This document shows, piece after piece, positions 1-5,706 of a DNA stretch of 13,132 bases; within the stretch, counting starts at the first letter, position 1, and every line of letters starts with the position of its first letter. The translations under genes were made by a program, and so were the position numbers. Below the pieces are notes generated by a model. The model was not told the origin of the DNA. It worked only from the letters and a program-made list of their open reading frames with translations, and made no database searches. Origin of the DNA: Gammaproteobacteria bacterium (GTDB lineage Bacteria > Pseudomonadota > Gammaproteobacteria > Chromatiales > Chromatiaceae); assembly GCA_020630035.1 (NCBI GenBank), contig JAHDCB010000011.1, forward strand, positions 4,863-17,994, read 5' to 3'.

Positions 1-677
1 CCCTGCGCGACCACATGTTGTTGTGCGATCAAACAAACCTGATCTGCGATACGCAGTGTTTCTGTTACGTCGTGTGACACCAGCAGACTGGTCAGCTGGG
101 CAGCATCATTCAATTGCCGAATCAGCTTAACCAGAATCCCCATAGAGATCGGATCCTGACCGGTGAACGGTTCATCGTACAGGATCATGGTCGGATCCAG
201 GGCAATGGCTCGCGCCAGCGCGACCCGACGCGCCATACCACCAGACAATTGTGCTGGCATCAGCTCGCTGGCACCGCGCAATCCGACTGCCTCCAGCTTC
301 AGCAGTACTAATTTACGAATCATGCTGACGGAGAGCTGGGTATGTTCGCACAATGGCAGCGCCACATTGTCGTATACGCTGAGATCTGTCAGCAATGCCC
401 CACTCTGGAACAACATCCCCATCCGCATCCGTAGTTGATACAGTTGTGGGGTAGTGAGCTGATGGATCAATTGCCCGTCTATTTGTATGCTGCCGGTATC
501 TGGTGTCAGCAGACCGGTGATCAATTTGAGTAAGGTAGTCTTACCGGTACCAGAGGGTCCCATGATCGCAGTGATCTGGCCACGTGGAATATCCAAGTTG
601 ACCCCGGAGAAGATGGGGTGGTCACCATGTGCATAATGCAGATCGCGAATCCGGATCAGTGGCTCTTCAGCGACCAT
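1..677 (-). CDS. mlaF: MlaF, phospholipid-transport ABC ATPase (3' end cut by window edge)
   Basis: This is the cytoplasmic ATPase of the Mla system, which works with MlaE, MlaD and MlaB at the inner membrane to move phospholipids between the two membranes and keep the outer membrane asymmetric. My translation from the ATG at 677 gives 225 codons before the window ends. Visible are a Walker A GPSGTGKT (residues 40-47), Q-loop Gln91 in LFQSGALLTD, the ABC signature LSGGMARR (144-151), Walker B MILYDEP (164-170) and the H-loop His202 in SHD. The stretches SGGMARR and EPFTGQDPISMG are typical of MlaF rather than other ABC ATPases. E. coli MlaF has about 269 residues, so roughly 45 C-terminal residues lie outside the window. 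It starts 7 bp after ridA with no strong ribosome binding site, suggesting it is read from the upstream operon. mlaE would be expected next, to the left. Confidence 0.93.
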   Translation of the reverse strand, partial: MVAEEPLIRIRDLHYAHGDHPIFSGVNLDIPRGQITAIMGPSGTGKTTLLKLITGLLTPDTGSIQIDGQLIHQLTTPQLYQLRMRMGMLFQSGALLTDLSVYDNVALPLCEHTQLSVSMIRKLVLLKLEAVGLRGASELMPAQLSGGMARRVALARAIALDPTMILYDEPFTGQDPISMGILVKLIRQLNDAAQLTSLLVSHDVTETLRIADQVCLIAQQHVVAQ

Positions 678-684
678 GCTGTCG

Positions 685-1074
685 CTAGGTAGCTCTGTCT
701 AAAACAAGCACCGCATCCATCTCGACCTGCGCACCTTTTGGCAGGGCTGCGACACCAACCGCAGCCCGTGCCGGATAGGGCTCAGCGATATACTCAGCCA
801 TAATCTGGTTAACCACAGCAAAATGTTCCAGGTCGGTCAGATAGATATTCAGCTTAACGATATCAGCCAGGCTGCCGCCAGCTGCTTGAGCGACCGCTCG
901 CAGGTTGTCGAATACCTGACGGATCTGGTCGGTGATGTCGCCTGTCACCAGCGTCATGGTATCCGGTTGCAGCGGTATCTGCCCGGACAGGTAAACTGTA
1001 TCACCAGTGCGAATTGCCTGGGAGTAGGTACCTATTGCCTGTGGGGCCTGGTCTGTGCTGATAATATTTACCAT
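685..1074 (-). CDS. ridA: RidA/YjgF-family reactive imine deaminase
   Basis: This 129-residue protein belongs to the Rid family, small trimeric cytosolic enzymes that hydrolyse reactive enamine/imine intermediates (for example 2-aminoacrylate) released by PLP enzymes. The N-terminal APQAIGTYSQAI, the central YLSGQIPLQP and the C-terminal PARAAVGVAALPKGAQVEMD match the family. The Arg in PARAAV is at the position of the RidA active-site arginine, and a Glu follows in QVEMD. Length is normal for the family. The ATG at 1074 gives the usual N-terminus, but no Shine-Dalgarno-like sequence is visible in the 11 bp separating it from the upstream acyltransferase gene. Its G+C (57% by hand count at 901-1020) matches the housekeeping genes, so the low-G+C block ends right at its start codon. 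In many proteobacteria ridA follows spoT; here it lies between the cassette and mlaF. Confidence 0.92.
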   Translation of the reverse strand: MVNIISTDQAPQAIGTYSQAIRTGDTVYLSGQIPLQPDTMTLVTGDITDQIRQVFDNLRAVAQAAGGSLADIVKLNIYLTDLEHFAVVNQIMAEYIAEPYPARAAVGVAALPKGAQVEMDAVLVLDRAT

Positions 1075-1085
1075 ATGAATTACAG

Positions 1086-1703
1086 CTACGTAAATTTTAA
1101 CTTTCTAGCTGGATTGCCTATAACGGTAACACTTGAGTGTATATTACTTAATACGACAGCCCCAGAACTTATTATGCTTCTTTCAGCAATTTTTAAATTT
1201 TGCCTGATCGTTGCATTTGAGCCTACTAATACAGACTTACCAATCTCACTAAAACCACCAACTTGCGCGCCGGGATTTATTTGGGTATAGTCAGAAATGC
1301 AACAATCATGACCAATACCCACCATGAAATTCAAATAAACAAATTTCCCGATGTTAACATTTGGCCCTATTGTGCATAATGGAGATACTACAACACCTTC
1401 ACTTAATACTTCATAACTCACTACGGAAGTCGTATGAATAATACTTGGAAACTGAAAGCCACTAGCTTTCAACTTTCTAGAGAATTTTTGTCTAATGGAG
1501 GGGCTGCCAATCGCAATTACGCACTTATTTGTACCAACAATATCAGGAGTTATTGGGTCAGAATAAAACACACCAGGCAAACCGCAACTCTGATACTCTT
1601 TGATATCATCAGATATATAACCAACAATATCAATCTGATCTTTGAAAAACTCCGTAAACTCTCGGGCCAATCCTCCTGTACCAACAACTAAGAACTTATC
1701 CAT
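1086..1703 (-). CDS. NeuD/PglD-like sugar O/N-acyltransferase
   Basis: Predicted 205-residue cytoplasmic acyltransferase of the NeuD/PglD type. These enzymes have an N-terminal Rossmann-like domain that binds a nucleotide-sugar and a C-terminal left-handed beta-helix of hexapeptide repeats that binds the acyl donor. Here the N-terminal motif is VVGTGGLAREF, with GTGG near residues 8-11. The hexapeptide region starts near residue 100 (VVVSPLCTIGPNVNIG) and runs to the typical ending VIGNPAR. His132, in GIGHDCCISDY, aligns with the catalytic His that family members carry in a GHD-type motif. I chose the ATG at 1703, which has AAAGG 8 bases upstream; a GTG at 1706 would add one residue. It starts just after the adenylating-enzyme stop and is strongly A+T rich. 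Known members acetylate amino-sugars such as UDP-bacillosamine precursors or sialic acid. The acyl group here could instead be the one carried by the neighbouring ACP (inference). Confidence 0.82.
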   Translation of the reverse strand: MDKFLVVGTGGLAREFTEFFKDQIDIVGYISDDIKEYQSCGLPGVFYSDPITPDIVGTNKCVIAIGSPSIRQKFSRKLKASGFQFPSIIHTTSVVSYEVLSEGVVVSPLCTIGPNVNIGKFVYLNFMVGIGHDCCISDYTQINPGAQVGGFSEIGKSVLVGSNATIRQNLKIAERSIISSGAVVLSNIHSSVTVIGNPARKLKFT

Positions 1704-1707
1704 CACC

Positions 1708-3003
1708 TTAGCCTTTTTTAAATCTATGATTTACAGCAACTGGGTCAACATCAATTTTCCTGGGCACCATATGTGACTGGAGTCTATTCTTACAATAAAA
1801 AATGAGGTCTCTTTTGTTCAAATCTTTACCCTTTTCCATTTGAATCTTTAATTCGACATGCTGACCAGTTATTGGATTTTCTTTACCAATTGCTTTAGCC
1901 AACTCAACTCCATCAAACATAAGTGCTACATGCTCAACTTCTGATGCCATAAACTTCAGACCACCGACATTTATAACTTCAGTTGTACGCCCTGTAACTT
2001 GATAAAAGCCATTTTTCTCATTAACAATATCTTTGGTGTTATACCAACCATCTTCATCAAACGGCGAGTCAGCATTCAGATAGCCTAACATCCTGGTCTG
2101 TGAACGTATTTCAAGCACGCCATCAATTACTCTGGTCTCTACACCTTCTCCACCGATTTGCATATATAGACTATCACGCGCTTCACTTTTTACACGAACA
2201 ATACCCAATTCAGACATACCAAATGTCTGCCTGAAATCGGTATCCGGAAGCAGCCGACATAACTCATCCAGAGTTGGTTGATCCATCCGCTCTGTGCCAT
2301 AAGTAATAATTCTCAAGCTTTTCGGGAGTTTATCAGGTATCAAGCCGCTGATAAGCATCATCCGTAAAAACGTCGGCGTTGTTGGTAGTACTTCTACCTG
2401 GTATTTCTGACAGATATTTAATATATCTTCAACTGCCCGGCTATCAGGGGCAATAATAGTACCTTTATTAAAAAGGGTATGCAGAAGTGTGTTGAGCCCG
2501 CCAATATGGTCAAACAGTAGAAAGTTCAACGTCCTTAATGTCGGGCGCGGTGTTTCAAAGCGCTGCAAAAACAAGGTCAGGTCATGTAATATCGCTTTAG
2601 GTCGACCAGTAGTACCAGTTGAAAATAAAATAAGGCCTGCGCGCTTTTCAAACCGTAATTTTTGTATCAACGCATGCTGTCTTTGATGTTTACGTCTGGT
2701 GACTACGCCACCTTCAATAACAACATCAACAAATGCCGACTCGAAAAAGTAATCATGTTGGCTTCGAGTTTCTTCTGTAAGTGGGACAAGAATAACATCT
2801 TTATCGATCAAGTGCAGCAATGTAACAATTGTTTTTGGATCGAAATCACCAATTAAGGCAACAACATCGCCTGATCTTACTTCAGATAAATCAGTTGATT
2901 CCTGTTTTTTAATATCATCAAAACACAATTCGCTTTCTTTATAAATCAGGAAAGGACAACTAACTCCTTGCCATCTTTTACTTATCTTTTCTATCAAATT
3001 CAC
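1708..3003 (-). CDS. Compact AMP-forming acyl/aryl adenylating enzyme (ANL superfamily)
   Basis: A 431-residue AMP-binding ligase that should activate a carboxylic acid with ATP and pass it to a thiol, either CoA or the phosphopantetheine of the adjacent ACP. Core motifs are in the family order: P-loop FSTGTTGRPK (residues 127-136), QTFGMSE (259-265), GWYNTKD with its ATP-binding Asp (319-325), hinge GRTTEVINVGGLK (338-350), and a terminal RFKKG whose Lys is the candidate A10 catalytic lysine. It is shorter than the usual 500 or more residues: the N-terminal domain is abbreviated and the protein stops right after the A10 lysine. It starts with GTG directly after the reductase stop codon (TAA-GTG), and AGGTGG at 3011-3016, 7 bases upstream, supports this start. 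No membrane segment or extra carrier domain is seen. I cannot read substrate specificity; a free-standing acyl-ACP synthetase role is inferred from the neighbouring ACP gene. Confidence 0.82.
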   Translation of the reverse strand: MNLIEKISKRWQGVSCPFLIYKESELCFDDIKKQESTDLSEVRSGDVVALIGDFDPKTIVTLLHLIDKDVILVPLTEETRSQHDYFFESAFVDVVIEGGVVTRRKHQRQHALIQKLRFEKRAGLILFSTGTTGRPKAILHDLTLFLQRFETPRPTLRTLNFLLFDHIGGLNTLLHTLFNKGTIIAPDSRAVEDILNICQKYQVEVLPTTPTFLRMMLISGLIPDKLPKSLRIITYGTERMDQPTLDELCRLLPDTDFRQTFGMSELGIVRVKSEARDSLYMQIGGEGVETRVIDGVLEIRSQTRMLGYLNADSPFDEDGWYNTKDIVNEKNGFYQVTGRTTEVINVGGLKFMASEVEHVALMFDGVELAKAIGKENPITGQHVELKIQMEKGKDLNKRDLIFYCKNRLQSHMVPRKIDVDPVAVNHRFKKG

Positions 3004-3681
3004 TTAAATACCACCTACATTTAACACTTGGCCACTTAATGAAGCTGATTTATCATCTAATAGCAACTCCACTAAATCACATATATCAGGTTTTCCAAAC
3101 CCTCTGGGAACGATTTGCTGCGATACAATATTATTGATTTGTTCTTCAGTTATACCACGCAGCAGGTCTGTTCTGATAGGGCCTGGCGCGATGCAATTAA
3201 CACGCACATTGAAGTCAGCCATTTCCCGGGCAAAAGTACGTGAAAATGTTTCAACACCTGCCTTGGATGCAGCGTAAACAGACTCACCTTTAAGAGCAAG
3301 GGCTACAGCTACTGTAGAAAAATTAATAAATGAGCCATACTTTTGACGTAACATCAATGGGGCAAAGAGTTGACAACAATAAATCGTACCAATTAAATTA
3401 GTCTGAATCAGATGCTGAACTGTTTTTTCATTCGTTGTAACCGCCATATTCATGGAAGCCACACCTGCTGCATTAATAACAGCTTCTAAACATTCGCCGC
3501 GTTTTTTTATTTCCCGAACAGCATTTTTAACCGCCATATAAGAGCTTATATCACATGCGACATTGTCTATTGTCATTTGACTTGTATCTCGTGCCAAACC
3601 AACAACTATTTTGTCTTTCGACTTTAAACGCTCTGCGATAGCTGCCCCTAAACCTTTACTTGCTCCAGTAATTACTATCAT
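3004..3681 (-). CDS. Short-chain dehydrogenase/reductase, FabG-like
   Basis: A 225-residue classical SDR, presumably a cytosolic NAD(P)H-dependent ketone/alcohol oxidoreductase. The Rossmann cofactor motif TGASKGLG is at residues 5-12, NAAG at 70-73, the structural Asn95 in QTNLIG, the catalytic YAASK at 136-140 and APGPIRTDLL after it. The position 13 residues before the catalytic Tyr, normally Ser, is Thr123, with Ser122 beside it (NFSTVAV). It is slightly shorter than FabG (about 245 residues) but has all the core elements. It begins 3 bp after the ACP stop (TGA-AAA-ATG) and its stop directly abuts the GTG of the adenylating enzyme, so it is translationally linked to both. Next to an ACP, reduction of a 3-oxoacyl-ACP to 3-hydroxyacyl-ACP is a natural guess, but a sugar or other small substrate is also possible. 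The DNA is A+T rich. Confidence 0.88.
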   Translation of the reverse strand: MIVITGASKGLGAAIAERLKSKDKIVVGLARDTSQMTIDNVACDISSYMAVKNAVREIKKRGECLEAVINAAGVASMNMAVTTNEKTVQHLIQTNLIGTIYCCQLFAPLMLRQKYGSFINFSTVAVALALKGESVYAASKAGVETFSRTFAREMADFNVRVNCIAPGPIRTDLLRGITEEQINNIVSQQIVPRGFGKPDICDLVELLLDDKSASLSGQVLNVGGI

Positions 3682-3684
3682 TTT

Positions 3685-3960
3685 TCACTCACCAGACTGT
3701 TTCGCGAACTCTTCGGCAAGAGATATGACTGTTCTGAACATACTGCGTGATTTTGACATAGTTGCATCGGATGTCCAGTCAAACTCAAACCCATGCTCAT
3801 TAGAAATATCTTCTAGCGCCAAACAAACTTCTACCAGTTTCATTGAGTCAAGCAAAGCTGCTCCACCAACTAACTGATCATCATCAGCAATATCTTTTTT
3901 CTCTTCTAATGCTTCCAAGATAACTTGCCTGACAATTTCTTTAGCTTGCTCAATATTCAT
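3685..3960 (-). CDS. Stand-alone acyl carrier protein
   Basis: A 91-residue acidic helical protein with the carrier-protein signature LDSMKLVEVCLALED. Ser39 in the DSM motif is the expected 4'-phosphopantetheine site, followed by the hydrophobic helix II. The N-terminus is a typical helix I (EQAKEIVRQVILEALEE), and the C-terminal VISLAEEFAKQ resembles helix IV. It is not the housekeeping AcpP, which has DSLDTVELVMALEEEF and sits with fab genes. It is therefore a specialised carrier for a dedicated pathway and would need a phosphopantetheinyl transferase encoded elsewhere. It starts 6 bp after the lnt stop, with AGGG a few bases upstream and AGGAG further up inside the end of lnt. It is the first gene of the low-G+C cassette and probably feeds the reductase, adenylating enzyme and acyltransferase that follow. 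Confidence 0.87.
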   Translation of the reverse strand: MNIEQAKEIVRQVILEALEEKKDIADDDQLVGGAALLDSMKLVEVCLALEDISNEHGFEFDWTSDATMSKSRSMFRTVISLAEEFAKQSGE

Positions 3961-3966
3961 GTTGCC

Positions 3967-5472
3967 CTATATTCTCCTGAAAAAAATATGATTTAGTTTC
4001 GCCCTGAAAACCAGGTATTCTGAAACACTTTTTGTGAAGCCCCACCAGATGAAAATAAACATACAAAAAGCTATTAAAAGATTATCACCCCATATCGTAT
4101 ATGGGGTCATACCTTGTCGGGGCTGAATTGTGCCGGTCACGGCAGCAGTCGTAAACTGGTTAGCTTGTTGTTGGATCTGGCCCTTTGCATTGATGATCGC
4201 TGAGATGCCAGTGTTGGTCGCACGCAACAGGTAACGTTCTGTCTCCTGGGCGCGCATCCGCGCGATTTGCAAGTGCTGATGAGGGGCAAGTGAGTCGCCG
4301 AACCAGGCATCGTTGCTCGCATTGATCAAGTAGCCTGCTTCTGGTAGAGCACGCATCACTTCCCTGGCAAACGCATCTTCGTAGCAAATATCCACGCCTG
4401 CAAGTTGCCCGGCAAGCCTCAGTACCGGCTTATCGCTGGTACCTGCGGAGAAGTCCGACATCGGAATCCGGATAAAGTCCAGGATCGGCTGTAGCCAGGT
4501 CTTGCCCGGCAGGTATTCACCAAACGGAACCAGGTGCCGTTTGTAGTAGGCCTGTCGTCCGGACTGCCCCAGGCTGATCATCGCATTGTAGTAACGATCA
4601 TTTTGTTTGACGACAATGCCGGTCAGCAGATCACGTTGCTGCACTTGCAGCATAGCGTGCAATGGCCGCAGCAAGCTGGTTTCAACTTGGGTGTTATAAG
4701 CTGGAATCGCCGTTTCCGGCCAGATCACCAGCTCGCTGTCAGCTACTTGTTCAGTCAGGCGGCGATAACGCTGTATCGTTTTCTGGTACCAGCTCGGTTG
4801 CCATTTGTGTTGTTGTGCGATGTTGCCCTGGATCAGACTGGCCTGGAACGGCTCACCAGTTGGCTGGGTCCAGGTATGCTGCGTGAGAAATGCTCCCAGT
4901 CCCCAGAGGATGACCTGGCCTGCCCAGCTCCAACGGTTGCGCCAGTCGTGGAGTAGTCCGGCACTCAAGGCAACCAGCCAACTGATACCGAGCACGCCAA
5001 CGATCGGCGCATAGCCTGCCAATGGCAGGTCGGTCTGGCTGTATCCGATGACTAACCACGGAAAGCCGGTGAACAACCAACTGCGCAGTGCCTCGACACT
5101 CACCCATAACAGTGGTGCTAAACCGAGTAATGCCGCCCGGGTGCTGAAGTAGCGGCTGAGGGTGTGGTAGATGCCGGCAAACAGCGCAAAATACAGGCTG
5201 ACTATCGTGATGAACAGCACCGTGATCGCAATCGCTGCGACTGGCCCGACACCACCAAACTGGGAGATGCTGTTGTGTAGCCAGGCAACACCAAAGCCCA
5301 TCAGGCCAAGGCCGAACGCATAGCCAATGCCAAGCGCCTGCCTGATGGTCTCTGCCTGGTTTAGTTGCCAGTACAACAGGGCCAGGGTAAGGACCGCAAC
5401 CAGACCAATCCCATAAGGCGCAAACGCAAGTACAGTACTCGCGCCTGCTGCAAACGCAATCAGCCAGTGCAT
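3967..5472 (-). CDS. lnt: Lnt, apolipoprotein N-acyltransferase
   Basis: Inner-membrane enzyme that adds the third acyl chain to the N-terminal cysteine of lipoproteins, the last step before Lol sorting. The 501-residue length is normal (E. coli 512). Several hydrophobic segments precede residue 200, followed by the periplasmic nitrilase domain with the triad Glu253 (WPETAIPAY), Lys311 (YYKRHLVPFGEYLPG) and Cys363 (DICYEDA); a final membrane segment lies at about 464-480. It starts at the ATG at 5472, 12 bp after infA, and no clear Shine-Dalgarno site is seen. The last 45 or so codons, from MTPYTIWGDN onward, are markedly A+T rich compared with the rest of the gene and join the downstream cassette in composition. 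The C-terminal membrane helix and basic tail (NHIFFRRI) may thus come from the donor of the cassette while keeping the frame and the conserved TPY-WG motif. Confidence 0.95.
   Translation of the reverse strand: MHWLIAFAAGASTVLAFAPYGIGLVAVLTLALLYWQLNQAETIRQALGIGYAFGLGLMGFGVAWLHNSISQFGGVGPVAAIAITVLFITIVSLYFALFAGIYHTLSRYFSTRAALLGLAPLLWVSVEALRSWLFTGFPWLVIGYSQTDLPLAGYAPIVGVLGISWLVALSAGLLHDWRNRWSWAGQVILWGLGAFLTQHTWTQPTGEPFQASLIQGNIAQQHKWQPSWYQKTIQRYRRLTEQVADSELVIWPETAIPAYNTQVETSLLRPLHAMLQVQQRDLLTGIVVKQNDRYYNAMISLGQSGRQAYYKRHLVPFGEYLPGKTWLQPILDFIRIPMSDFSAGTSDKPVLRLAGQLAGVDICYEDAFAREVMRALPEAGYLINASNDAWFGDSLAPHQHLQIARMRAQETERYLLRATNTGISAIINAKGQIQQQANQFTTAAVTGTIQPRQGMTPYTIWGDNLLIAFCMFIFIWWGFTKSVSEYLVFRAKLNHIFFRRI
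4087..4107. repeat. Perfect 9-bp inverted repeat inside lnt
   Basis: ACCCCATAT and ATATGGGGT face each other across a 3-base loop (CGT), a perfect 9-bp stem. It codes for part of the conserved TPYTIWG segment of Lnt, so protein constraint could produce it by chance. It coincides with the point where G+C content drops. In the direction of transcription it is followed by GATAATCTTTT, which is not a clean U-run, so a terminator role is doubtful. Confidence 0.6.
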
Positions 5473-5484
5473 ACAGAGTTCGGT

Positions 5485-5703
5485 TTAGCGCTCGCGATAG
5501 GTGATACGACCTTTAGTCAGATCATACGGGGTCATTTCGACCTTAACTTTATCGCCGGTCAGGATGCGAATGTAGTTTTTGCGCATCCGTCCGGAGATAT
5601 GCGCATTGACCACATGGCCGTTTTCCAACTCTACGCGAAATGTGGTGTTGGGCAGGGTATCAACCACTGTGCCATCCATTTCGATCACATCTTCTTTTGC
5701 CAT
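5485..5703 (-). CDS. infA: Translation initiation factor IF-1
   Basis: The 72-residue protein is a full-length IF-1, a single OB-fold that binds the 30S A site with IF-2 and IF-3 during initiation. It starts with the family-typical MAKEDVIEMDGTV, contains HISGRMRKNYIRIL with the conserved basic loop, and ends DLTKGRITYRER as in other proteobacterial IF-1 proteins. Length matches E. coli exactly (72 including the start Met). It starts 3 bp after the gyrA stop and ends 12 bp before lnt, so it is probably co-transcribed with both. In E. coli infA lies near cydC/aat, so this placement between gyrA and lnt differs from the enterobacterial order. Confidence 0.98.
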   Translation of the reverse strand: MAKEDVIEMDGTVVDTLPNTTFRVELENGHVVNAHISGRMRKNYIRILTGDKVKVEMTPYDLTKGRITYRER

Positions 5704-5706
5704 ACG

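Larger units (their letters stand above)
1075..4107. other. Low-G+C acquired block carrying the ACP-SDR-ligase-acyltransferase cassette
   Basis: A stretch of about 3 kb has base composition unlike its surroundings. Hand counts give 34% G+C at 3961-4080, 28% at 2881-2940 and 33% at 1681-1740, against 57% at 901-1020 and 53% at 4081-4260. The right limit falls inside the lnt reading frame near 4087-4107, and the left limit at the ridA start codon. No transposase, integrase, tRNA or direct-repeat boundary is visible, so insertion by homologous or illegitimate recombination with in-frame repair of lnt is inferred rather than shown. Confidence 0.7.

Noticed and set aside
4534..4956. Plus-strand open frame of 140 codons opposite lnt
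   Set aside because: It lies wholly antisense to a clearly real Lnt, has no recognisable motif and looks like a by-product of codon bias. The same applies to the other antisense frames opposite gyrA, purB, panC, prmC and adk.
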